Under the pieces are notes generated by a model. That model was not told where the DNA came from. It searched no databases and saw nothing but the letters and a program-made list of their open reading frames with translations. Below, piece by piece: positions 1 through 4,339 of a DNA stretch of 6,145 nt. Numbering within the stretch: the stretch's first letter is position 1; each line of letters starts with the position of its first letter. The position numbers were made by a program, and so were the translations under genes. The stretch comes from Chloroflexota bacterium. GTDB taxonomy: Bacteria; Chloroflexota; FW602-bin22; JAMCYS01. Location of the stretch: positions 1 to 6,145 of the forward strand of contig JAJZQK010000225.1 of the NCBI GenBank assembly GCA_021847625.1, written 5' to 3'.

Positions 1-97
1 GGTAGGAACGATGAACCAACGCCTGCTCCAGCAGGTCCCTGCTTTGGAACGTGACCCCAAGCCTCTCCTCCAGGGCGTCCAGGTTCTTCTTGGCCAT
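1..97 (-). CDS. rnc: Ribonuclease III, N-terminal fragment (runs off left edge)
   Basis: Reading leftwards from an ATG at 97-95 gives 32 codons up to the window edge. The peptide begins MAKKNLDALEERLG and continues with VTFQSRDLLEQALVHRSY. This is the characteristic opening of bacterial RNase III: helix 1 with the LEERLG-type motif, then the F-x(3)-LLEQAL-x-HRSY block. The catalytic signature (NERLEFLGD type) and the dsRNA-binding domain would lie outside the window. The enzyme cleaves double-stranded RNA in rRNA and mRNA processing. The ATG is preceded by GAGG (106-103) at 5 nt spacing. The frame stays open upstream, but no better start was seen. The gene is divergent from the 105-aa gene at 284. 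The call rests on motif recognition in a short fragment. Confidence 0.85.
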   Translation of the reverse strand, partial: MAKKNLDALEERLGVTFQSRDLLEQALVHRSY

Positions 98-138
98 AGC
101 TGCCTCGGCTTCGCGTTTGTGTGTTATGCTCAGAAGGA

Positions 139-144
139 AGTATA
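139..144 (-). promoter_or_regulatory. Possible -10 element for rnc
   Basis: On the minus strand this reads TATACT, five of six matches to the sigma70 -10 consensus, about 40 nt upstream of the rnc ATG. No convincing -35 hexamer lies 16-18 bp further upstream (TGCCGC at 17 bp), so the promoter is weak or needs an activator, or the match is chance. Confidence 0.35.
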
Positions 145-204
145 GCGCATCCCGGCTCCTGGCGGCAGGGGACGGGAGGACGCCATCCGGATTCGCGGCG
201 CCCA

Positions 205-232
205 TTGACTCGCGGCCCGCCAGGGTGATAAT
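205..232 (+). promoter_or_regulatory. Sigma70-type promoter for the 105-aa gene
   Basis: TTGACT (205-210) and GATAAT (227-232) are separated by 16 bp, each one or two bases from consensus. Transcription would start near 239, giving a leader of about 45 nt. A 5-bp stem with a 6-nt loop (GCTCG 242-246, CGAGC 253-257) falls at the start of that leader. The promoter faces right, in the intergenic space shared with divergent rnc. Confidence 0.6.
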
Positions 233-283
233 TGCTTGTGGGCTCGGCAAGACGAGCACGGCTGGCAAGGGAGAACATTTTCT

Positions 284-601
284 ATGGTTGACGAAAACAA
301 GCGACGCAAGTTCAGGGTCATGGCCTCGTACTTGCGCGGACAGGAGAAGAGATCGGCCATCGTGGAGGCGAAGACGGCGCGGGAGGCGGCAGAGGTGGCC
401 GTGCGCAACGGCATCATCCCGATCGCCTTCGGCCGCAGTGGCGGCCGCTTGGAGCCGGTCTATGGCGACCACTACGGCATCCCGCCCGAGGTCGCCGAGG
501 CCTCCGGCACGGACGACGCGGCGAAGGTCGTGTTTGCCTGGGGGATTCCCGACGCGCCGGTGAATCTGCTGGTGCGGGTGGAGCCCGCGGGCGAGGAGTA
601 A
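284..601 (+). CDS. Hypothetical protein, 105 aa
   Basis: I do not recognise the family. The start is ATG 284, with AAGGGAG (267-273) 10 nt upstream; a longer in-frame start at 236 would overlap the predicted promoter and has no Shine-Dalgarno sequence. The product begins MVDENKRRKFRVMASYLRGQ. Residues 8-18 look like a beta strand, 28-43 like an amphipathic alanine-rich helix (EAKTAREAAEVAVRNG), and 44-50 (IIPIAFG) and 81-87 (KVVFAWG) like strands, ending in an acidic tail. This suggests a small alpha/beta cytosolic protein. No signal peptide, membrane segment or cysteine is visible. It has its own promoter and is divergent from rnc, with a hairpin repeat just after its TAA stop. Codon use resembles the neighbouring genes, which supports a real gene. 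No function is proposed. Confidence 0.75.
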   Translation: MVDENKRRKFRVMASYLRGQEKRSAIVEAKTAREAAEVAVRNGIIPIAFGRSGGRLEPVYGDHYGIPPEVAEASGTDDAAKVVFAWGIPDAPVNLLVRVEPAGEE

Positions 602-629
602 GTGAGGAGTAGGCGGCCAGGCGAGGGTG

Positions 630-652
630 CCCTCTCCCTTCCGGGGCGAGGG
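630..652 (+). repeat. GC-rich hairpin repeat; possible terminator of the 105-aa gene
   Basis: CCCTCtCCC (630-638) pairs with GGGcGAGGG (644-652) around a 5-nt loop with one mismatch. It begins 28 nt after the upstream stop codon, followed by TTAGGG. The CCCTCTCCC...GGGCGAGGGTTAGGG pattern resembles dispersed intergenic hairpin repeats found in many bacteria. There is no T-run, so an intrinsic terminator is only possible. Confidence 0.4.
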
Positions 653-673
653 TTAGGGTCGTCACAGCGCCTG

Positions 674-727
674 CCCCTACACATACCAGATGGATCCCCG
701 CTTCCGCGGGGATGACGGGAGTAGGGG
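674..727 (+). repeat. Palindromic repeat, copy 1, inside a longer inverted repeat
   Basis: The core ATCCCCGC (694-701) TTCC GCGGGGAT (706-713) is a perfect 8-bp stem with a 4-nt loop, flanked by GATGG on the left and GACGGG on the right. An outer inverted repeat, CCCCTAC (674-680) and GTAGGGG (721-727), encloses it. The core unit (689-719) recurs twice at 2084-2165. It resembles REP-like or dRS3-like dispersed intergenic palindromes. Confidence 0.8.
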
Positions 728-749
728 TCCAGGAGGCCCCGCGGGAACG

Positions 750-778
750 TTGACGGCGGGGCTGGGGCGTGGTACACT
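750..778 (+). promoter_or_regulatory. Sigma70-type promoter for the MerR/Lrp-like regulator
   Basis: TTGACG (750-755) and TACACT (773-778) are separated by an ideal 17 bp. The predicted transcription start is about 785, giving a 5' leader of roughly 39 nt before the GTG start at 824. The start falls on the left arm of the operator-like element 784-811, the position expected for a repressor site. Confidence 0.65.
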
Positions 779-783
779 GGTAG

Positions 784-812
784 CGATAAGTACACTTTTA
801 GACTTGCACTTA
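784..812 (+). promoter_or_regulatory. Operator-like element, copy 1
   Basis: The left arm CGATAAGTAC (784-793) and right arm GCACTT (806-811) are separated by 12 bp. The segment 802-812 (ACTTGCACTTA) is the exact reverse complement of 1601-1611 (TAAGTGCAAGT). TACACTT (791-797) and TGCACTT (805-811) are also direct half-repeats 14 bp apart. The element spans roughly +1 to +28 of the predicted transcript and abuts the ribosome binding site. Inference: autorepression site for the downstream HTH protein. Confidence 0.5.
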
Positions 813-823
813 GGGGAGGATCG

Positions 824-1567
824 GTGCGGCTCAGCGAGGTGCTCGGCCGGGTCGAGGGGCTAAACAAACGCTTCGTGTACTACCTCGAGGCGCAGGGCTA
901 CATCCATCCCCGCAAGGTCCACAAGGAGCGGATCTCGCGGCGCGACTACAGCGAGGAGGACGTGGCCCGCATCCGCGACGTCTGGGCGTACTACCGGCGC
1001 GGCTTCTCGGTGCTGGCGGCCGAACAGATGGCGCAGCAGGCGGAGCGGCTGGCGGCCTACGTGCTGCTCGTCGTGCCGGCCGGGCGTTGGCAAGAGGCGC
1101 TGGAGATCCTGACGGGCAACGACCGCGTGCAGGAGGTCGCCTTCCTGTACGGCGAGACCGCCAACGCCATCGTCCGCGTCGCCGCCCCCGATGACCAGGA
1201 GATCTACGCCGTCCTCAACGAGGCCTTCGACCGGGCCTCGGTGGCGAGCGTGCCGAGGATCCTCAAGGTGCAGGACGGCTTCCGGCGGGAGCGGCCGACC
1301 GGGGATGGGAGGGAACGGCAATTGCAGGCCTACGTGCTGATCAAGGTGCCGGCTAAGCAGGCCGGCGGCGTGCTCGAAGAGCTGCGGAAGTTCGCCGGGG
1401 TGACCGAGGCGAGCGTGATCTACGGCGAAACGGACATTGTGGCGCGGCTCTCCGTGGCCGACCAGGACGAGCTGGACGATCTGATCATTAATAACATCCA
1501 AGACCTGCCGATGGTGGAGTCGACGAGGACCTTCCTTATCGTCGGCCGCCTGCACTGGCGGCGTTAG
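824..1567 (+). CDS. Transcriptional regulator: MerR-type HTH fused to two tandem Lrp/AsnC (RAM) domains
   Basis: The 247-aa protein starts at GTG 824, directly after the purine-rich GGGGAGGA (813-820). Residues 1-75 form a MerR-like winged HTH, with a recognition region around LNKRFVYYLEAQGYIHP and a wing RRDYSEEDVARIRDVWAYYRRG. Residues 78-152 and 168-243 are two Lrp/AsnC-type ligand domains (the RAM fold, which in Lrp proteins binds amino acids and drives oligomerisation). Each opens with a strand (AYVLLVVP, AYVLIKVP) and carries the matching core LYGETANAIVRV or IYGETDIVARLS, 90 residues apart. A polar linker (153-166, RRERPTGDGRERQL) joins them. Classical Lrp proteins have a different HTH and one RAM domain; classical MerR effectors have a coiled coil and no RAM domain. 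The duplication suggests the two domains pair in cis. The context (candidate autoregulatory site, a small gene with the same site, then glnA) suggests a nitrogen or amino-acid sensor. Ligand and targets are inferred. Confidence 0.85.
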   Translation: MRLSEVLGRVEGLNKRFVYYLEAQGYIHPRKVHKERISRRDYSEEDVARIRDVWAYYRRGFSVLAAEQMAQQAERLAAYVLLVVPAGRWQEALEILTGNDRVQEVAFLYGETANAIVRVAAPDDQEIYAVLNEAFDRASVASVPRILKVQDGFRRERPTGDGRERQLQAYVLIKVPAKQAGGVLEELRKFAGVTEASVIYGETDIVARLSVADQDELDDLIINNIQDLPMVESTRTFLIVGRLHWRR

Positions 1568-1597
1568 TCTGGCGCCGGCCGCGTTTCATTTGCTCGT

Positions 1598-1620
1598 CGA
1601 TAAGTGCAAGTTGGCACTTG
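1598..1620 (+). promoter_or_regulatory. Operator-like element, copy 2, upstream of the 77-aa gene
   Basis: The left arm CGATAAGTGC (1598-1607) matches nine of ten bases of the left arm at 784-793. The right arm GCACTT (1614-1619) matches copy 1 exactly, but the spacer is 6 bp instead of 12. AAGTGC/GCACTT and the nested CAAGT (1607-1611)/ACTTG (1616-1620) are perfect inverted repeats. It lies 31 nt after the regulator's stop codon and 34 nt before the next ATG. No strong promoter was found just upstream, so it could act on readthrough or, as RNA, form a hairpin. Confidence 0.5.
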
Positions 1621-1654
1621 GGCTTCCAACTCGACGGAGAGAGGAGTGGCGAAT

Positions 1655-1888
1655 ATGTACACGACAGAGAAATCCCCCATCGCGAAGCTGCGGCGCTTTC
1701 GCGCCGAACTGAACGCGATGTACGCCGCCGCCCTGGCCAGGGGCGACTGGCGGGCGGCCCGCAAGCTCGCCGCGCAACGACGCAAGGTGCAGCGGGCGGT
1801 GCTGCTCCACGAGGAGTGGGACGTCAAGCCGGCCCAGACGCCGTTGACGGAGGTCGACCGCTTCCTGCAGACCCTCAATCTCGATTAG
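1655..1888 (+). CDS. Hypothetical basic helical protein, 77 aa
   Basis: No family is recognised. The start is ATG 1655, preceded by GAGGAG (1641-1646) at 8 nt spacing. An in-frame GTG at 1604 is rejected because it lies inside the operator-like element and has no ribosome binding site. The product begins MYTTEKSPIAKLRRFRAELN. Residues 8-51 look like two helices (AKLRRFRAELNAMYAAALARG, then DWRAARKLAAQRRKVQRAVLLHEEW). A proline-containing turn (VKPAQTPLT) and a short C-terminal helix (EVDRFLQTLNLD) follow. About 15 K/R against 9 D/E makes it basic, with no membrane segment, signal peptide or cysteine. It lies 87 bp after the regulator and before glnA on the same strand. A small nucleic-acid-binding or partner protein is possible but not shown. 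Confidence 0.7.
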   Translation: MYTTEKSPIAKLRRFRAELNAMYAAALARGDWRAARKLAAQRRKVQRAVLLHEEWDVKPAQTPLTEVDRFLQTLNLD

Positions 1889-1926
1889 ACGATCCGCCCT
1901 TTCGTTGCTGCCGGCCCCTGTAGGAG

Positions 1927-1987
1927 CAAGCAGGCGGCTGCCTGGTTGAGGCACGGTCGCCGCGCCCTCGGGCCGGTCCACCCGAGG
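1927..1987 (+). terminator. Two adjacent hairpins, possible transcription end of the regulator/77-aa unit
   Basis: Hairpin A is CAAgCAGGC (1927-1935) with GCCTGgTTG (1940-1948), with a 4-nt loop and one mismatch. Hairpin B is CCTCGGG (1966-1972) with CCCGAGG (1981-1987), a perfect 7-bp stem with an 8-nt loop. Hairpin A begins 38 nt after the stop of the 77-aa gene. Neither is followed by a T-run, so termination is inferred from position only. Confidence 0.35.
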
Positions 1988-2025
1988 CGGATTCGCCCTA
2001 ACAATAGCGGGCGGGCGGCCGATGA

Positions 2026-2071
2026 GGCCATTATTGGCCAACGCCTGGGGCCATTATTGGCCAACGCCAGT
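2026..2071 (+). repeat. Two tandem copies of a 23-bp unit
   Basis: GGCCATTATTGGCCAACGCC occurs at 2026-2045 and identically at 2049-2068, so the period is 23 bp with 20 identical bases followed by a differing 3-bp tail (TGG, AGT). Each unit contains GGCCA-TTAT-TGGCC and the perfect palindrome TTGGCCAA, and is more AT-rich than its surroundings. No third copy is present in the window. Confidence 0.85.
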
Positions 2072-2083
2072 GGCATCCCATTC

Positions 2084-2165
2084 CGTCATTCCCGCGGAAG
2101 CGGGAATCCATCCGGTCCCCTGCCGTGCTAGGAACTAGATCCCCGCTTACGCGGGGGTGACAGGG
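2084..2165. repeat. Inverted pair of palindromic repeats (copies 2 and 3)
   Basis: Copy 2 is on the minus strand: ATTCCCGC (2088-2095) GGAA GCGGGAAT (2100-2107), flanked by CGTC and CCATC, the reverse complement of the flanks of the 689-719 unit. Copy 3 is on the plus strand: ATCCCCGC (2139-2146) TTAC GCGGGGGT (2151-2158), then GACAGGG. The two are head to head around about 22 bp. This REP-doublet arrangement can fold as one large cruciform or as two small hairpins. Compensating C/T and G/A changes keep the stems paired in all three copies. Confidence 0.8.
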
Positions 2166-2281
2166 TCCGCGTGGCCCCTCTCGGCGGCGAGCACTCCGGC
2201 CGCAACTGTGATGCCGGACCACTCGCTCCCGGCCCGTTTCCCACCGCGTAACCCCGGGCCGTCTCGCCCACCCGCCCTCAG

Positions 2282-2390
2282 TTGACCGGTTTGTGCTTCG
2301 CGCACCAATGAGGGCGCCAATGTTCTGGCGCCGAGTACGTAGGCCCATAGCCTGGGTTTTGCTATCGTTTAAGCAGCACAAGTTAGGAGG
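2282..2390 (+). promoter_or_regulatory. glnA leader: candidate promoter, inverted repeats and ribosome binding site
   Basis: The best -10 candidate is an extended TGC-TATCGT (2360-2368), which puts the transcript start near 2375; its -35 position (TAGGCC) is poor, so an activator may be needed. TTGACC at 2282-2287 has no good -10 partner. Two inverted repeats lie between: GTGC-N5-GCAC (2293-2305) and GGCGCCA-N6-TGGCGCC (2313-2332), the latter a perfect 7-bp dyad about 45-60 bp upstream of the predicted start. AGGAGG (2385-2390) is a perfect Shine-Dalgarno sequence. GCACAAGTT (2376-2384) just before it only weakly resembles the operator-like elements. Confidence 0.4.
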
Positions 2391-2399
2391 TACAGTGCT

Positions 2400-3857
2400 T
2401 TGGTTGAGATAGCAGGGACGGGCAGCCCCCGCACAATGACCGAGGTCCAGCGAGCGCTTCAGCTCGTCGACGAGAAGGGCCTCAAAATCGTCGACTTCAA
2501 GTTCATCGACCTGCCCGGCACGTGGCAGCATTTCTCCATCCCGGCCAAGGAGCTCAGCGCGGATATGTTCGCGGAGGGGCTCGGCTTCGACGGCTCCAGC
2601 ATCCGCGGCTTCCAGCCCATCCACGAGAGCGACATGCTCCTGATGCCCGACGCGGCGACGGCCATCGTCGACCCCGTGGCGAAGGTGCCGACGCTGAGCG
2701 TCATCTGCGACGTCAAGGACCCCATCACCGGCGAGCCCTACTCGCGCGACCCCCGCTACGTGGCCAAGAAGGCCGAGCAGTACCTGGTCGACAGCGGCAT
2801 CGCCACCAAGAGCTACTGGGGCCCGGAAGCGGAATTCTACATCTTCAACGACATCAAGTTCGACCAGACGAGCCACAGTGGCTACTACGCCATAGATTCC
2901 GAGGAGGGCATCTGGAACTCCGGGGCAGACGGAGGCAAGCCGAACCTGGGCTACCGCCCGCGCTACAAGGAAGGCTACTTCCCGGTGCCGCCGGTCGACA
3001 AGCTGCAGGACCTGCGCTCGGAGATGGTCCTCAATCTGATCGAGGCGGGGATCGACGTGGAGGTCCACCACCACGAGGTGGCCACCGCCGGCCAGGCCGA
3101 GATCGACATGCGCTTCAAGCCCCTCACCCGTATGGGCGACCAGGTGATGCTCTACAAGTACATCATCAAGAACATAGCCTACGACCGCGGCTATACCGTC
3201 ACCTTCATGCCCAAGCCGCTCTTCGGCGACAACGGCTCGGGCATGCACGTTCACTCGAGCCTCTGGAAGGATGAAGCCAACCTGTTCTACGACGCGAACG
3301 GCTACGCCCTCCTGAGCGAGACGGCGCGCTGGTACATCGGCGGCCTCTTGAAGCACGCGCCCTCGATCCTGGCTTTCGCCGCCCCCACCACCAACTCCTA
3401 TCGGCGGCTGGTGCCCGGCTTCGAGGCGCCGATCAACCTGATCTATTCACAGCGCAACCGCAGCGCCTGCGTCCGCATCCCGATGTATTCCGACAGCCCG
3501 AAGGCCAAGCGGGTTGAGTTCCGCCCGCCAGACCCCAGCGCCAATCCCTACCTGGCCTTCTCGGCCATCCTGATGGCCGGCCTGGACGGTATCCGCAACC
3601 GAATCGAGCCGGTGGCCCCCATCGACAAGGACCTCTACGAGCTGGAGCCGGAGGAGGCGATGACAATCAAGTCGACGCCCGGCTCCCTGGCGGAGGTGCT
3701 GGACGCGCTGGAGGCGGACCACGACTACCTCCTGGAGGGCGACGTCTTCACGCCGGATCTCCTCGAACACTGGCTCGACTACAAGCGCCAGCGGGAGCTC
3801 GTGCAGGTCGCCGTGCGACCACATCCGTACGAGTTCTACCTGTATTACGACGCCTAA
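2400..3857 (+). CDS. glnA: Glutamine synthetase, type I-beta
   Basis: Catalyses ATP-dependent condensation of ammonia with glutamate to glutamine, as a cytosolic dodecamer in characterised members. The 485 residues are collinear with E. coli GlnA. Signature one is [18 protein letters not shown] (63-80). The I-beta insertion region is near 165-200 ([10 protein letters not shown] to YFPVPPVD). [10 protein letters not shown] (223-232), the ATP-binding signature [16 protein letters not shown] (272-287), [12 protein letters not shown] (329-340), NRSACVRIP (353-361) and C-terminal [13 protein letters not shown] follow. [13 protein letters not shown] (401-413) matches the adenylylation signature except R for the first K, so Tyr413 is the likely modified residue. 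TTG 2400 was chosen because AGGAGG lies 9 nt upstream. ATG 2436 would give 473 aa, closer to the usual ~469 and to where homology starts, but has no ribosome binding site. The gene is probably monocistronic. Confidence 0.97.
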   Translation: MVEIAGTGSPRTMTEVQRALQLVDEKGLKIVDFKFIDLPGTWQHFSIPAKELSADMFAEGLGFDGSSIRGFQPIHESDMLLMPDAATAIVDPVAKVPTLSVICDVKDPITGEPYSRDPRYVAKKAEQYLVDSGIATKSYWGPEAEFYIFNDIKFDQTSHSGYYAIDSEEGIWNSGADGGKPNLGYRPRYKEGYFPVPPVDKLQDLRSEMVLNLIEAGIDVEVHHHEVATAGQAEIDMRFKPLTRMGDQVMLYKYIIKNIAYDRGYTVTFMPKPLFGDNGSGMHVHSSLWKDEANLFYDANGYALLSETARWYIGGLLKHAPSILAFAAPTTNSYRRLVPGFEAPINLIYSQRNRSACVRIPMYSDSPKAKRVEFRPPDPSANPYLAFSAILMAGLDGIRNRIEPVAPIDKDLYELEPEEAMTIKSTPGSLAEVLDALEADHDYLLEGDVFTPDLLEHWLDYKRQRELVQVAVRPHPYEFYLYYDA

Positions 3858-3873
3858 TCTGCCTTACGAAGGT

Positions 3874-3918
3874 GGGCGATCGCCGTTCCCAGGAACCCCC
3901 GGGATCGCCTGATCGCCC
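3874..3918 (+). terminator. Inverted repeat after glnA, likely 3'-end structure
   Basis: GGGCGATC (3874-3881) pairs perfectly with GATCGCCC (3911-3918). Inside, GTTC (3885-3888) and GAAC (3893-3896) form a short inner hairpin. It begins 16 nt after the glnA stop. No T-run follows (CGGCGGGTTCAGG), so it may be a transcript-end stabiliser or a Rho-independent signal of weak type. Confidence 0.4.
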
Positions 3919-3945
3919 GGCGGGTTCAGGGGGGCAGAGCATCGG

Positions 3946-4057
3946 CCAGGTCCTGCGGCCACGAAAGAGGGGGGCTATCCCCGGATGAGCACCGGCCGCA
4001 GGCTGGTCCTGCAAACCTCCTAGCGGGAGCGGCCGTTGCCCTGCCAGCGACGGCCGC
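3946..4057. repeat. Large inverted repeat plus adjacent hairpin
   Basis: CCAG (3946-3949) and CCTGCGGCC (3952-3960) pair with GGCCGCAGG (3994-4002) and CTGG (4003-4006): 13 bp of stem with a 2-nt bulge. Its loop carries GGGG-CTAT-CCCC (3971-3982). A second hairpin follows, GCGGCCGT (4029-4036) with ACGGCCGC (4050-4057), a perfect 8 bp around 13 nt. Both can form on either strand's transcript. Confidence 0.6.
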
Positions 4058-4152
4058 CCACCCTTCCCGGTCACCTCGCGCTTCGGCCTCAAGGCGCGCC
4101 CACGAGCGGCCGATGTACAGACCGCCCATGGTGCTGGTCCGTGGGGGCTGCC

Positions 4153-4286
4153 GGCGACCGAAGGGATTCCTCAACGTGGGACGGTCGCCCTCTCTTGTTG
4201 CAGACAAGGACCGTGCCTTGGCGATGAGCGACGAGTAGCAGGTGATGGGCGCGGGTTCATCCTTCCTCTGAGGATGGTCGCTCGTC
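4153..4286. ncRNA. Candidate structured RNA or transcript-end element
   Basis: Three consecutive stems: GGCGACCG (4153-4160) with CGGTCGCC (4182-4189); CAAGG (4205-4209) with CCTTG (4216-4220); and GATGAGCGAC (4223-4232) with GTCGCTCGTC (4277-4286), ten pairs including one G-U. The third stem encloses CATCCT (4258-4263) with AGGATG (4271-4276), stacked directly on its 3' arm. CTTGT (4194-4198) can also pair with ACAAG (4204-4208), competing with the second stem. Strand and function are unknown; no promoter was identified. It could be the 3' region of the minus-strand polysaccharide operon. Confidence 0.25.
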
Positions 4287-4339
4287 CGATATGGAGGCAG
4301 GCGAATCGGCGCCGCTGCGTTTTGCATCTCGGCTGCAGG

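Larger units (their letters stand above)
1889..2399. other. Non-coding stretch between the 77-aa gene and glnA
   Basis: No credible gene was found in any of the six frames. The stretch holds two GC-rich hairpins (1927-1987), a 23-bp tandem duplication (2026-2071), an inverted pair of the palindromic repeat (2084-2165), two short inverted repeats (2293-2305 and 2313-2332) and the glnA promoter and ribosome binding site. Between about 2166 and 2280 nothing distinct was seen. Confidence 0.75.
3858..4339. other. Non-coding region between convergent genes, rich in inverted repeats
   Basis: No credible gene was found; the open frames here have no ribosome binding site and biased arginine/proline-rich translations. 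At least six inverted repeats with stems of 5-13 bp occur in 480 bp (3874-3918, 3946-4006, 4029-4057, 4153-4189, 4205-4220, 4223-4286). It must hold the 3' ends of both glnA and the sugar transferase transcript. I could not match it to RNase P RNA, tmRNA, 6S RNA, SRP RNA or a known riboswitch by eye. Confidence 0.6.

Noticed and set aside
51..563. Plus-strand open frame of 170 codons at the left end
   Set aside because: It runs across rnc, the promoter and the 105-aa gene in another frame, and its translation becomes Arg/Pro-rich shadow after about residue 90.
1946..2131. Plus-strand 61-codon frame containing HSRGSGNPSG
   Set aside because: That peptide is the typical spurious translation of the palindromic repeat, and the frame crosses the tandem repeat with no ribosome binding site.
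2084..2165. Possible CRISPR or transposon ends from repeated GC-rich units
   Set aside because: Only two inverted palindromes with no regular spacers, no Cas genes and no transposase frame between them; they fit a REP-like doublet better.
2031..3356. Long minus-strand open frame (441 codons) across glnA
   Set aside because: It is the antisense shadow of glnA in GC-rich DNA: low-complexity Val/Ala/Asp-rich translation, no ribosome binding site, and the plus strand carries all glutamine synthetase motifs.
4020..4075. Minus-strand AAGGGTGG followed by a GC-rich hairpin, considered as a T-box or ribozyme core
   Set aside because: Only part of the motif matches and no minus-strand gene lies downstream; glnA is on the plus strand.
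4230..4290. T-box-like string GACGAGTAGCAGG on the plus strand
   Set aside because: It resembles the start of a T-box Stem I, but no antiterminator core (GGGTGGNACCGCG-like) follows and the gene downstream is on the opposite strand.
3926..4327. Minus-strand open frame of 133 codons between the convergent genes
   Set aside because: No ribosome binding site, no recognisable domain, and it spans the perfect inverted repeats; best explained as chance openness at high GC.
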